From assembly GCF_016464625.1 (NCBI RefSeq), contig NZ_JAEAGO010000003.1, forward strand, positions 124,001-188,000: 64,000 bases of DNA, in the 5' to 3' direction. The translations under genes and the position numbers were made by a program. Below the pieces are notes generated by a model that was given only the letters and a program-made list of their open reading frames with translations, was not told the DNA's origin and did no database searches. Below, piece after piece: positions 35,963 to 46,238 of the stretch. Positions within the stretch are counted from its first letter, which is position 1. Every line of letters begins with the position of its first letter. The stretch comes from Penaeicola halotolerans (lineage in GTDB: Bacteria; Bacteroidota; Bacteroidia; Cytophagales; Cyclobacteriaceae).

Positions 35963-38900
35963 ATGAGGCGATCAGATATCAAGAGAGTAAAAACTATAAA
36001 TAGTTATCACATATTAGATTCTCCTTCGGAAAAAGAATATGATGATATCGCTAAGCTTGCGGCAAGCATCTGTGGCACTCCCATAGCCTTGGTTACTTTG
36101 TTAGACTACGAAAGGCAGTTCTTTAAGGCCAAAGTAGGGATTGACATAGATGAGACTCCGATAGAGCACGCTTTCTGTACACATGCAGTAGAAGCATCTG
36201 ACGAGATATTCATCATAGAAGATGCCCGTGAAGATGATCGCTTTAAAAACAATCCTTATGTCACCTCAGATCCTCATGTAGTCTTCTATGCTGGTGTTCC
36301 GCTTGTCGCTCCAAATGGAGCTGGCATGGGCACGCTCTGTGTGATCGATGATACTCCTAAAAAACTCAGCGAAACCCAAAAAGAAGCACTTCAAGCCCTT
36401 GCTAATCAGGTCATGCAGTTGTTTGAGTTGCGGAAGACTCACAATGAACTTTCCGAGAATAAAAAAATCCTCAAAAAAGAAAATCAAAGATTAAATAATA
36501 TCATCTCTGCGACCAATGTAGGAACATGGGAGTGGCATATAGAAACCAGTGAAGTCTTCGTCAATCATCGCTGGGCAGATATGATTGGCTTTAGCATAGA
36601 AGAGTTAGCACCTATCAACCTAAAGACTTGGTACATGATCCTACATCCTGAAGATGTGGGCTTGTATGAGCAAAATATGCAAGCATGTTTTGATAAAAAA
36701 CAAGAGTTCTTTGATATAGAATGCCGCATCTATCATAAAAATGGCCAGGTCGTCTGGATACACAATAGAGGTCAGGTAACTGAATGGTCAGATGATGGAA
36801 AACCTTTGATAGTATCGGGATCACATGAAGATATCACAGAAAAGAAAGAAATAGAGGTTCAAATACTCAAAAGTGAGCAGTACTACCGGGCACTTGTAGA
36901 AAATGGAAGCGATGGTATTGCTATCATTAATATAGATGGCTCTCTCTCATATATCTCTCCTTCTATCTCTCGCATATTAGGTTATTCTGAGACTGAAGCC
37001 CTCCAACTCAACCTTTTCGAAGTAGTTCATCCTGAGGATATTCCTGCACTGGAGATCAAAATGCAAAGCGTGTTCGAAAATCCTGGAGTACCTATGGAAG
37101 GCCACACTTCTAGAGTACAGCACAAAAATGGCTCTTGGAGATGGCTAGAAGCGACTATCACCAATATGCTCCATGATCCTAATATCAATGGCATAGTGGA
37201 CAACTTCCGAGATGTCACCGATAGAATTCACAAAGATAAGCTAATAGCCGATAGTGAAAAGCGCTTTAAGGCATTGGTACAAGAAGGTGCTGATCTCACT
37301 GCCATCCTCGATTGGGAAGGCATCTATCAGTACATCAGTCCTAGTTATGGGCCAAACCTAGGCTATACTGAAGCTGATCTATTAGGCGCTAATGGTTTTT
37401 CTTTTGTTCATCCCGAGGATAGAGAATTTGCCAGACCTGAGTATGAGAAACTTGCTCATCAAGAACGCGTCCGACTACTGCCCTATCGGTTTAAAAACAA
37501 AGCTGGTGAATGGAGATGGATTCAAAGTACCTGCACCAATCTACTAGATGATCCTGCTATAATGGGTATAGTCGTTAATAGCATAGATATCACAGACCTA
37601 ATCCGTACGCAGAGAAATCTTCAAGAGAGCAATGAGCGCTACGAACTGATCAATAAAGCTACCAATGAAGCAATCTATGAATGGGACATTGTAGCTGATA
37701 TCTTCTACTGGGGGGATGCATTTAAACGTGTCTTTGGTCATGATTTTCAGGAAGAAAAGTTTACCATCAGCACTTGGGCGAGCTTCATGCATCCTGTAGA
37801 TGATGAGAAAAACAAAGGACTGTGGGAGAAATTTTTAAACGATAAGCATGAGCATCTCTGGCAAAAAGAATACAGGTTCAGAAAAGCTGATGGCAACTAT
37901 GCCTATGTAGAAGAAACTGGACATTTGATTCGAAACAAAAAAGGCCAGCCAATCAAAATGATAGGTGTCATCAGAGATGTGTCTGATAATAAAATCATTG
38001 AACTACAAAAGCAGATTCAGCAAGAAATCGCGCAGTATTTTAAAGATCAAACAAGCCTAAGAAGCACACTACAATATACTGTAAGACACTTAACTGAATT
38101 TGGAGAGTATCACACTTCAGAAATATGGATAGTAAGTGAAGAAAAAGAAGAAATTCACCTCATCGCTTATCACGGAAAGGATACTAAGAGTGAAAAGTTA
38201 TATGAACAGGCTATCGAAAAAAATACACTCGCCAAAGGTCAAGGCTTACCCGGACATACATGGGAGAGTCTTTCAGTTGAGATTTGGGATGATATCGATA
38301 CTGATCCTCGGTTCATTAGATATCAATCCGCTCAAAAAGCAGGGTTGAAATCTGCATTTTCTATCCCTATCATACATAATGAGCAATTTCTTGGTGTACT
38401 TTTAGTCACTAGTGCACGCTCCCTATCAGAGGATCATTACAAAACAGCCATTTTCACCGATCTAGGTAAGTTTTTAGGTGCTGAGATCAAACGAAAGCAA
38501 CAAGAGGAAGAAATGTACCTGCTTTTTCACAGTGCGCCAGAGATACTTGCTATAACTTCTCCAAATGGTTATTTCAAAAAGGTGAATGCGGCATTTTGCA
38601 AGTTGATGAGTTATACAGAGCAGGAACTTACCTCTCAACCTTTTACTAATTTTGTGCATCCCGAAGACCTTGATAAAACCTCTCTAGAATACGTAGATAC
38701 AATCACAGGAAAGAGACAGGCAAGGAATTTCATCAATCGATACATCACCAAATCGGGAGAGTATCTATGGATATCATGGGACTCATCAGAAGTATTTGGT
38801 GAAGATGGATTTGTATTTAGCTATGGTAGAGATATCTCAGACATCATCGAACTACAACATCTACTTGATCGCGCATCTAAGCTCTCAAGAGTAGGTGGAT

Positions 38901-41440
38901 GGGAAATCGATCTCGAAAATCAAAACCTATACTGGTCAGATATCACTAGAGAAATTCATGAAGTTGATAAAAACTACAAGATCGATTTAGAATCAGCAAT
39001 CAATTTTTATAGAGAAGATTTCAAGGATCAGATTAAATTAGCCGTTGAAGCTGCTATCAAAAATCAGGAAATCTATGATTTTGAAGCAGTCATCATCACC
39101 GCCAACGGTAATGAAAGATGGGTCAGAACTATTGGTGAGATAGAATCTATAGATGGGAAAGTCAAACGAATTTACGGTAGTTTTCAAGACATTCATGACA
39201 AGAAAATCACTGAACTCAGACTCAAAAACCTCTCTGACAATATCCCAGGGGTGATTTTCCAATATATTCTAAAGCCTGACATGACAGACCAGCTCATGTA
39301 TGTCAGTAAGGGGTCTCACCTCATCTGGGGAAGAAGCCCAGAAGCTTGTATGGCTGACTCTAAGATCATCTGGGAGCGGATAGCCATGGCAGGAGATCAG
39401 CAGCACCTACAACAAACAATACTAGAATCTGCCGAAAACCTCACCTACTGGCATGCTAAATGGCGCTATCTTTCCCCTATCGATGGACAAATCAGATATC
39501 ATGAAGGGTTTGGCAATCCCCAAAAAATGGCTGACGGAACGATCCTATGGGATTCTATCATCCTAGATATCACAGAAAAAAATGACCTTGAGCTACTCGC
39601 TCAGCGCACTGCTAAGATGGCTAGGATAGGTAACTGGAAAATGGATATCATAGAAGATGAAACAGACAAAATGTATTGGTCTCCTATGACTAAGGAAATC
39701 CTAGAAGTTCCGGATTCATACGACCCTTCATTATCTGGAGGCCTCGAGTTTTATGAAGGTGAAAGCAAAGAGCGTATCACAGAAGCCATCGACAAACTCA
39801 TCAAAAGTGGCGAAGAATTTGACTTGGAGCTATTGCTCAAAACTTACACAGGTAAGTCCCGCTGGAACCGTGTCATAGGCCATGCCGATGTCATCAATGG
39901 AAAAAGCACACGAATCTATGGTAGTATCCAAGATATCGATAAGCAAAAGAATACTGAAATAGCTATTCAGAGATCACTCGAAGAGCGAAATACTATTCTA
40001 GAAAGTATCGGAGACGCATTTTTCGCAGTAGATAAAAACTGGAAAGTGCTTTATTGGAATAAGCAAGCTGAAAAAATCCTTTACACCAAGCGTGAAGACA
40101 TCATAGGAAAACTGCTTTGGGACGTTTTTGAAGATGCTAAATCACTCAATTCCTTCAAGCAGTACTCTAAAGCTATGGAAACCGGTCAAACGGTGCATTT
40201 CGAGGACTATTACCCTCCTATCAACAGTTGGTTTGAAATCAGCGCCTATCCATCAGCTGAAGGACTTTCCGTGTATTTCAAAGATGTTAGCATCCGAAAA
40301 ATAGCAGAAATGCAAATCAAGGAGTCTAATGAGCGATTTGAGAAAATTTCAGAAGCCACTAATGATGCTATCTGGGACTATGATATCCACGGTCAAAAGC
40401 TATTCTGGGGCAAAGGATTTGAAGAGTTATTTGGCTATCGATTAGATCAAATAACACCTTCGTTTGAACTACTCATCAGCAAAATACATCCAGAGGACCG
40501 CCAACAGATTAGTGATAAAATAATGGCTAGCATGGCTGATCCGCATACTAATAACTGGTTTGAAGAATATAGATTCAAGCAGAAAGATGGTACCTATGCT
40601 TATGTCATAGACAGAGCGGTATTTATCAGAGATAGCGCTGGTCAGGTCACTCGAGTAGTCGGTGCGATGACAGATATCAGTCAACGCAAAGCCTATGAAG
40701 AATACCTCAAACAGCTCAATGAGCAATTGGAAAAGCATACGAGGGATTTAGAGATCTCCAATAAAGAACTAGAACAGTTTGCTTATGTAGCCTCTCATGA
40801 CCTTCAAGAACCACTTAGAATGATCACTAGCTTCATTAGCTTACTAGATAAGAAGTATGGTGACCAACTTGATGAGAAAGCACATCAATACATCAACTTT
40901 GCCGTAGATGGAGCCAAGCGAATGAGGCAAATCATCCTTGATCTTTTGGAGTTTTCGAGAATTGGTAAAGTAGAGGATAAGATCAAAAAAATCGATATTC
41001 AAAAGATCGTGGATGAAATCTGCTCGCTAGAACGGAGACGCATTCAAGAGAAAAAAGCTGTTATCCATTATGAAAATCTTCCTGAGATAGCTTCTTATGA
41101 AATACCTATACGTCAGGTATTTAACAACTTAATAGGCAATGCCCTCAAGTATAGTAAAACAAATGTCAAGCCTGAGATCAAGATCAGCGCAAAAGCGCTC
41201 AAAGACGAGTGGCACTTTCAAATAAAAGACAATGGCATTGGCATCAATGAAAGCTATTTTGAGAAGATTTTCATCATCTTCCAGCGACTACATGGAAAAG
41301 ATGAATACGGAGGAACGGGTATGGGATTAGCGATCGTCAAGAAGATCATAGACAACTTAGGAGGACGCATTTGGGTCGAATCTAAAGAAGGAGAAGGAAG
41401 TACCTTCCACTTCACACTACCTAAGACTCCAAATTCGTAG
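35963..41440 (+). CDS. Giant soluble multi-PAS/GAF sensor histidine kinase
   Basis: An 1825-residue kinase with no membrane segment. By eye the order is GAF (about 20-156), PAS x4 (178-675), GAF (685-843), PAS x6 (848-1576), coiled coil (1577-1608), HisKA with phospho-acceptor His1612 in ASHDLQEPL, and HATPase. The HATPase domain has an N box near 1723 (NNLIGNALKYSK), DNGIGI near 1756 and GGTGMGL near 1784. Several PAS copies resemble each other closely: PAS4 with PAS10 (EYRF...DG-Y-AYV) and PAS6 with PAS8 (G-W...W...IYGS-QDI). This points to internal duplication. No receiver or DNA-binding domain is attached and no response regulator is next to it. Ligands and partner are unknown. Confidence 0.92.
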   Translation: MRRSDIKRVKTINSYHILDSPSEKEYDDIAKLAASICGTPIALVTLLDYERQFFKAKVGIDIDETPIEHAFCTHAVEASDEIFIIEDAREDDRFKNNPYVTSDPHVVFYAGVPLVAPNGAGMGTLCVIDDTPKKLSETQKEALQALANQVMQLFELRKTHNELSENKKILKKENQRLNNIISATNVGTWEWHIETSEVFVNHRWADMIGFSIEELAPINLKTWYMILHPEDVGLYEQNMQACFDKKQEFFDIECRIYHKNGQVVWIHNRGQVTEWSDDGKPLIVSGSHEDITEKKEIEVQILKSEQYYRALVENGSDGIAIINIDGSLSYISPSISRILGYSETEALQLNLFEVVHPEDIPALEIKMQSVFENPGVPMEGHTSRVQHKNGSWRWLEATITNMLHDPNINGIVDNFRDVTDRIHKDKLIADSEKRFKALVQEGADLTAILDWEGIYQYISPSYGPNLGYTEADLLGANGFSFVHPEDREFARPEYEKLAHQERVRLLPYRFKNKAGEWRWIQSTCTNLLDDPAIMGIVVNSIDITDLIRTQRNLQESNERYELINKATNEAIYEWDIVADIFYWGDAFKRVFGHDFQEEKFTISTWASFMHPVDDEKNKGLWEKFLNDKHEHLWQKEYRFRKADGNYAYVEETGHLIRNKKGQPIKMIGVIRDVSDNKIIELQKQIQQEIAQYFKDQTSLRSTLQYTVRHLTEFGEYHTSEIWIVSEEKEEIHLIAYHGKDTKSEKLYEQAIEKNTLAKGQGLPGHTWESLSVEIWDDIDTDPRFIRYQSAQKAGLKSAFSIPIIHNEQFLGVLLVTSARSLSEDHYKTAIFTDLGKFLGAEIKRKQQEEEMYLLFHSAPEILAITSPNGYFKKVNAAFCKLMSYTEQELTSQPFTNFVHPEDLDKTSLEYVDTITGKRQARNFINRYITKSGEYLWISWDSSEVFGEDGFVFSYGRDISDIIELQHLLDRASKLSRVGGWEIDLENQNLYWSDITREIHEVDKNYKIDLESAINFYREDFKDQIKLAVEAAIKNQEIYDFEAVIITANGNERWVRTIGEIESIDGKVKRIYGSFQDIHDKKITELRLKNLSDNIPGVIFQYILKPDMTDQLMYVSKGSHLIWGRSPEACMADSKIIWERIAMAGDQQHLQQTILESAENLTYWHAKWRYLSPIDGQIRYHEGFGNPQKMADGTILWDSIILDITEKNDLELLAQRTAKMARIGNWKMDIIEDETDKMYWSPMTKEILEVPDSYDPSLSGGLEFYEGESKERITEAIDKLIKSGEEFDLELLLKTYTGKSRWNRVIGHADVINGKSTRIYGSIQDIDKQKNTEIAIQRSLEERNTILESIGDAFFAVDKNWKVLYWNKQAEKILYTKREDIIGKLLWDVFEDAKSLNSFKQYSKAMETGQTVHFEDYYPPINSWFEISAYPSAEGLSVYFKDVSIRKIAEMQIKESNERFEKISEATNDAIWDYDIHGQKLFWGKGFEELFGYRLDQITPSFELLISKIHPEDRQQISDKIMASMADPHTNNWFEEYRFKQKDGTYAYVIDRAVFIRDSAGQVTRVVGAMTDISQRKAYEEYLKQLNEQLEKHTRDLEISNKELEQFAYVASHDLQEPLRMITSFISLLDKKYGDQLDEKAHQYINFAVDGAKRMRQIILDLLEFSRIGKVEDKIKKIDIQKIVDEICSLERRRIQEKKAVIHYENLPEIASYEIPIRQVFNNLIGNALKYSKTNVKPEIKISAKALKDEWHFQIKDNGIGINESYFEKIFIIFQRLHGKDEYGGTGMGLAIVKKIIDNLGGRIWVESKEGEGSTFHFTLPKTPNS

Positions 41441-41446
41441 AAAAAC

Positions 41447-41480
41447 AAAACTCCCAAGTAACAATCATACTTGGGAGTTT
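41447..41480. terminator. Bidirectional terminator after the giant kinase
   Basis: Thirteen-base stem AAACTCCCAAGTA / TACTTGGGAGTTT with a seven-base loop between converging genes. Confidence 0.88.
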
Positions 41481-41492
41481 CTATTTATAGAC

Positions 41493-43166
41493 TTATTTAG
41501 CTTCATGTAGCTCCTTGATTTTTCTTCGGAGTATTTTACCTACATTCGATTTTGGAAGCTCGTCTATGAAGTGTACCTCTTTAGGCACTTTGTAGTTAGT
41601 TAGATTCTCCTTACAATGCGCGATCAGTTCTTCAGCAGTCACAGACTTGTCTTTGGCTACGACATAGGCTACTACACGCTCGGTAGAACGCTCATCTGGC
41701 ATACCTATCACACCAGATTCCAAAACCTTTGGATTTTCAGCGAGACAGTTTTCCACTTCATTTGGATAGACATTGAAGCCTGACACGAGGATCATCTCTT
41801 TCTTGCGATCTACGATCTTGAAGAAACCGTCTGCATCTACAATACCGATATCACCTGATTTAAACCATTCTCCATTCATGACTTTATCCGTCTCATCTTG
41901 TCTCCTCCAGTAGCCCGACATGACTTGTGGACCTTTGATGCAGATTTCGCCTGGCTCGCCTAAAGCTACTTCATTGCCAGCATCATCCATGATCTTCATC
42001 TCCGTATTTGGTAGTGGGATACCGATCGTACCAATTCGTTCTGTTCCATTGATTGGATTGCAACTCGCTACAGGTGATGTTTCTGTGAGACCATAACCCT
42101 CAGCTAGTGACACCCCTGTGACTTGTTTCCATTTCTTAGCTACGGCATCTTGAACCGCCATACCACCTCCTACAGCTATCTTGAAACTGCTAAAGTTGAT
42201 CTTAGCAAAATCGGGCTGATTGAGTAACCCATTAAAAAGGGTATTCACTCCAGTAAGTATAGTAAATGGATAGCTATTCAGGTCTTTGATGAAGGCCTTC
42301 ATATCTCTAGGATTAGTCACCAATATATTCTTAGCGCCTAGCTTGAGCATAGCTAGACAGTTGACTGTCAGTGCAAAAATATGATAGAGTGGCAAAGCGG
42401 TAATCACAATCTCCTTGCCTTCATGCAGGTCTTTACCAAACCAAGCAGAGATCTGCTGCATATTAGCAACTATGTTTCGCTGCGTCAGCGCTGCCCCTTT
42501 TGACACACCGGTAGTTCCACCAGTGTACTGTAAAAATGCTATATCTGAAGATTTTACTTCAGGTCTATCATACTTAAGATTAGCACCTGCTTTAAGTACC
42601 GCATTGAATTTAATGGCTTGAGGAAGGCTATAGGCTGGCACCATCTTTTTGATATGCTTCACTACGAAATTGACGATACCTCCTTTAAGTCCACCGAGCA
42701 TGTCTCCGATTTCGGTGATGATGATATGCTTGGCAGGAATCTCACCTTGGATTTTCTCTAAGTTATGCGCAAAATTGGCTACAATCACCACAGCGGCTAT
42801 ATCTGCATCCTTGAACTGATGCTTCATCTCACTAGCTGTATAGAGTGGATTGGTATTGACCACGATCATCCCTGCTCTTAATATGCCAAAAAGCGCTACA
42901 GGGTACTGAAGCATATTGGGCATTTGAATAGCTACACGATCTCCTTTTTGTAGTTTAAGTTCATGCTGTAGATAAGCAGCGAAGTTTCTAGAGAGTTTGT
43001 CTAACTCATTGAAGGTGATAGATTTGCCCATACATACATAGGCTTCTTTATCTCCAAACTTCTTTACACTTTCTTCTAAGAGATCCATCACGGATGAAAA
43101 CTGATCTGGATCCACTTCATGAGGCACCCCCTCAGGATAGTTCTTTAGCCAAGGATATTTTTGCAT
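41493..43166 (-). CDS. fadD: Long-chain fatty-acid-CoA ligase
   Basis: Activates fatty acids to acyl-CoA through an acyl-adenylate. The 557-residue ANL-superfamily enzyme shows the P-loop-like YTGGTTGVSKGA, the adenylate-binding AEGYGLTETSPV, the hinge region with SGDIG and DRKKEMILVSG, and the C-terminal Lys in PKSNVGKILRR. Long-chain specificity is inferred from the FadD-like N-terminus (YPEGVPHEVDPDQFSSVMDL). It lies 145 bases downstream of the acyl-CoA dehydrogenase gene on the same strand, so the two form a fatty-acid degradation unit, perhaps with separate transcripts because a hairpin lies between. Confidence 0.92.
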   Translation of the reverse strand: MQKYPWLKNYPEGVPHEVDPDQFSSVMDLLEESVKKFGDKEAYVCMGKSITFNELDKLSRNFAAYLQHELKLQKGDRVAIQMPNMLQYPVALFGILRAGMIVVNTNPLYTASEMKHQFKDADIAAVVIVANFAHNLEKIQGEIPAKHIIITEIGDMLGGLKGGIVNFVVKHIKKMVPAYSLPQAIKFNAVLKAGANLKYDRPEVKSSDIAFLQYTGGTTGVSKGAALTQRNIVANMQQISAWFGKDLHEGKEIVITALPLYHIFALTVNCLAMLKLGAKNILVTNPRDMKAFIKDLNSYPFTILTGVNTLFNGLLNQPDFAKINFSSFKIAVGGGMAVQDAVAKKWKQVTGVSLAEGYGLTETSPVASCNPINGTERIGTIGIPLPNTEMKIMDDAGNEVALGEPGEICIKGPQVMSGYWRRQDETDKVMNGEWFKSGDIGIVDADGFFKIVDRKKEMILVSGFNVYPNEVENCLAENPKVLESGVIGMPDERSTERVVAYVVAKDKSVTAEELIAHCKENLTNYKVPKEVHFIDELPKSNVGKILRRKIKELHEAK

Positions 43167-43253
43167 GGTTTATTGGTTTATTTTGGGTCAAAAATCCGCT
43201 GCCAGTCATTCGGCATGCATACCTTTAAATATAGTATAAAAGGCCATAAAATG

Positions 43254-43288
43254 AAAAAAGCCCTCAAAGATTTCTCTTAAAAGGGCTT
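43254..43288 (-). terminator. Terminator after the acyl-CoA dehydrogenase
   Basis: AAGCCCT / AGGGCTT stem with an inner AAGA/TCTT pairing; the T run lies on the minus strand. Some read-through into fadD is possible. Confidence 0.7.
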
Positions 43289-43310
43289 AATTTCTGAAAA
43301 GAAAATCGCT

Positions 43311-44468
43311 TTACTTCAATATTTTTCTTGCGATCAATTCTTTCATGATCTCATTGGTACCAGCATAGATTCGCTGCACACGAGCATCTGCATAGGCTCT
43401 CGCTACTTGGTATTCCCACATATAGCCATATCCACCGTGAAGTTGCACACAAACATCAGCTACCTTACACTGTAGCTCTGTCATTGCGAGTTTAGCAGCT
43501 GAGGCATTGGCTCCATCGAGTTGACCTTCTTGGTGCAGTTCTACTAGTTTATCACAGTAAACTCTGCCCATTTGGAGTTCTGTAGCCAACTGTGCGAGTT
43601 GATACTTGGTGTTTTGAAAATCTGCCACCGTCTTACCAAAGGCTGGACGCTCTTTCACATATTCCACAGTGATCTGATAAGTACTCTCTGCAAGGGCCAA
43701 AGCGGCAAGAGCCACAACTAATCTTTCTTGTGCAAGCTCTGTCATGAGGTATACGAATCCTTCTCCTACTTTTCCTAGGAGATTTTCTTTAGGCACTTTG
43801 ACATCTTCGAAAAATAATTCACAAGTATCCTGTGCATGCAAACCTACTTTTTCGAATGGTTTACCTTTGCTAAATCCAGGCATGGTGCTGTCTACTAAAA
43901 ATAAGCTGATTCCTTTAGCACCTTTAGTAGGGTCTGTTTTAGCAGCTACCACTACGACATCTGCTAAGTAGCCATTGGTGATAAAAGTCTTGGAGCCATT
44001 GATGACATAGTGATCTCCTTGATCTTCTGCTGTAGCTCTGATACCCTGTAAGTCACTACCTGCGCCTGGTTCAGTCATGGCTACAGCTGCGATGTAGTCT
44101 CCAGAGATCATTTTAGGTAGATATTTCTTCTTAGCCGCCTCAGTAGCGTAGTGGATCAAGTATGGTGCTACGATGTCATTGTGAAGTGGATAGCCAATCG
44201 CAGGTCCACTACAGCCGCTAAGCCCTAACTCCTCTATAAATGCTGCATTGAATCGGAAATCATTGATACCTAAGCCGCCAAATTCTTCTGGTGCTTGGAT
44301 CACTAAGAAGCCATTTTCGCCTAATTTCTTCCATGACTCACGAGAGACCATTTTATCTTTTTCCCAGGTAGCATTATTGGGTGTGATTTCTTTAGCAACA
44401 AAGTCCCTAACTGACTGCCTGAACATCTCATGGTCTTCATTGTAAATAGAGCGGGGTAATCCTATCAT
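43311..44468 (-). CDS. Acyl-CoA dehydrogenase, long-chain type
   Basis: FAD enzyme of beta-oxidation that forms the trans-2-enoyl-CoA; 385 residues. Typical stretches are AMTEPGAGSDLQGI, YVINGSKTFITNG, the AFGKTVADFQNTKYQLA region and LHGGYGYMWEY. The usual catalytic Glu of the YEGT motif is replaced: the site reads YAGTNEIMKEL. Instead Glu261, in ALAESTY, matches the position used by the long-chain and isovaleryl branches. That placement suggests a long- or branched-chain substrate. A 17-base inverted repeat lies 29 bases before the start codon and may be its operator. Confidence 0.92.
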   Translation of the reverse strand: MIGLPRSIYNEDHEMFRQSVRDFVAKEITPNNATWEKDKMVSRESWKKLGENGFLVIQAPEEFGGLGINDFRFNAAFIEELGLSGCSGPAIGYPLHNDIVAPYLIHYATEAAKKKYLPKMISGDYIAAVAMTEPGAGSDLQGIRATAEDQGDHYVINGSKTFITNGYLADVVVVAAKTDPTKGAKGISLFLVDSTMPGFSKGKPFEKVGLHAQDTCELFFEDVKVPKENLLGKVGEGFVYLMTELAQERLVVALAALALAESTYQITVEYVKERPAFGKTVADFQNTKYQLAQLATELQMGRVYCDKLVELHQEGQLDGANASAAKLAMTELQCKVADVCVQLHGGYGYMWEYQVARAYADARVQRIYAGTNEIMKELIARKILK

Positions 44469-44496
44469 GTTAATATTTGGGTTTTGATCAAATCAC

Positions 44497-44513
44497 TTCT
44501 GTTCAAAACAGAA
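44497..44513. promoter_or_regulatory. Inverted repeat (candidate operator) upstream of acyl-CoA dehydrogenase
   Basis: TTCTGTT-CAA-AACAGAA is a perfect 7+7 inverted repeat with a three-base spacer, centred 37 bases before the ATG. The size and place fit a site for a dimeric TetR/FadR-like repressor. No such regulator gene is in the window. The repeat is seen directly; its use is inference. Confidence 0.45.
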
Positions 44514-44660
44514 CATTATTTTATTTTTAACTAAATAACAGTTTTTCAGTTCGAAATATACACTCAAAAAGTCTGATTTAGAAATTTAGCTTGCTAATAG
44601 TCTCTATAAAAACGAAAAGGCCATCCATTGCTGAATGACCTCTTCTTTATTACAATCAAA

Positions 44661-46205
44661 TTATTGTTTACACCAAGGTTTTCTTGGTAGTTTCTCGTCT
44701 CTCTGTGCAGTATTGTACACTAGGGAAGCTACGATAGTGGCCGCTTGTGCCATATCAGCCATTTGCAGTCTTTCGTATACGTCCATATTAGTATGATAGC
44801 CTCTACCATAGTCGATAGGATCTTGGATAAATTGGAATCCTGGGATACCTACAGCCTCGAATGCTACGTGATCTGTAGAACCTACTGATCTGTTGGCGAT
44901 CGTCTTGGCACCTAGCTCATGGAAAGGCGCAAACCATGATTCAAAGATCGGCACCACAGCATCATTGCTTTGTGTATTGATACCTCTGATTTTACCAGAA
45001 CCATTATCTAAGTTGTAGTAAGCTGAGATTTTGTCCCACTCACCCTTTTTCTCATAAGTTTGTCTGTCCGCTACGTACTTTTGGATGTAGCCTCTAGAGC
45101 CATATAGACCCTGCTCCTCTTCACCCCAAAGTGCGATACGAATCGTACGCTTAGGCTGTACACCTAGTGTCTTCAAGATACGAATCGCTTCCATCATCAC
45201 AATCACACCAGCACCGTTATCATTAGCACCAGTACCTGCATGCCAAGAGTCTAAGTGAGCGCCTAGTAGGACGATCTCAGACTTTAAGTTTTTGTCTGTT
45301 CCAGGGATCTCAGCCAATACATTGTAACCTTTGTAGTCATCATCTAACCACTCTACTTGTACTTCAGCATCTACTGATACTGTCTGGCCGTTTTCTATCA
45401 ATCTGACCATACGACCCCAGTGCTCAGCTGACAGCTCAAGCTCAGGGAGTGTTTTTCTTTTGTCTGTAGAGTATGATCCTCCAGTAGAGTGAAATACTGT
45501 ACCGAAGCTACCTCTAGTGCCCGTTAGTTTCAAGGCTACACCTTCTTCCAAAAAGAAATCGTTGATTTTTTGATTAAGTGCTCTTGCATTTCTCATTTGA
45601 GCAAGTTGTGCAGGACTCATCGGTGTACGACCGCCACTTACGTTGACATTGACCTCTTTCATCCCATCTAGCTGCTCATCAGTCCATCTTCTAGCAGATG
45701 GATCAAATGATGTAGTGACAGAAAGTGTAGAAGGAAGTGTTACCACTTTACCTTTCAACTTGCCTTTGTATTTAGCAAAGTCTTCCTCAGAGTCGATTTT
45801 CACCAAGACTACTTCTGAACTCACTGGACCATCAGTACCATCTGTCCAAGCCTTAGGCGTAGCGATCAACTGCTGATAGTAAGGAGTAGTCATTGCTAAA
45901 TATGACTTCTTGATATCCCAACCTCTACCAAACTCACCATAAGAATCAATCTTCACGTTTTGAAGACCCCACTCTTTAAATTTCTCAGCTGACCAATTTC
46001 TCGCTCTTCTAAGATTGGAAGACCCAGATAGTCTTGGTCCTAAATAGTCTGTTAAATAATATGACAAATCTCTTACTGTAGAGTTTGACAAGCCTTCTCT
46101 TTTGATCTTGTAGACCATGTCCAGATCCACATTTTCTGTAGCCTTTGGTGTAAAGGCGAAAACGAAAAAGATGGCTAGGAAAAAGTAAAAATTCTTCTTT
46201 AGCAT
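44661..46205 (-). CDS. Secreted M28 family peptidase (PA domain-containing aminopeptidase)
   Basis: A 514-residue zinc exopeptidase with a signal peptide (FYFFLAIFFVFAFTPKA). The region 130-260 resembles a PA-type insert (VVLVKIDSEEDFAKYKGKLKGKVV). The M28 catalytic domain follows with GAHLDSW (ligand His, Asp), GANDNGAG (bridging Asp), WGEEEQGL (catalytic Glu pair) and a late ligand His in GSTDHVAF. It should release amino acids from peptides outside the inner membrane. No type IX secretion tail was noticed. A downstream hairpin near 44620 is weak, with an internal loop. Confidence 0.9.
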   Translation of the reverse strand: MLKKNFYFFLAIFFVFAFTPKATENVDLDMVYKIKREGLSNSTVRDLSYYLTDYLGPRLSGSSNLRRARNWSAEKFKEWGLQNVKIDSYGEFGRGWDIKKSYLAMTTPYYQQLIATPKAWTDGTDGPVSSEVVLVKIDSEEDFAKYKGKLKGKVVTLPSTLSVTTSFDPSARRWTDEQLDGMKEVNVNVSGGRTPMSPAQLAQMRNARALNQKINDFFLEEGVALKLTGTRGSFGTVFHSTGGSYSTDKRKTLPELELSAEHWGRMVRLIENGQTVSVDAEVQVEWLDDDYKGYNVLAEIPGTDKNLKSEIVLLGAHLDSWHAGTGANDNGAGVIVMMEAIRILKTLGVQPKRTIRIALWGEEEQGLYGSRGYIQKYVADRQTYEKKGEWDKISAYYNLDNGSGKIRGINTQSNDAVVPIFESWFAPFHELGAKTIANRSVGSTDHVAFEAVGIPGFQFIQDPIDYGRGYHTNMDVYERLQMADMAQAATIVASLVYNTAQRDEKLPRKPWCKQ

Positions 46206-46238
46206 GTGCGTTTAGTTTAGTTGTATTAGGTATTTGAT

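Noticed and set aside
44620-44655. Terminator hairpin after the 44.7 kb M28 gene
   Set aside because: Only GG/CC plus CATT/AATG pair, with an internal loop; too weak to list as a feature.
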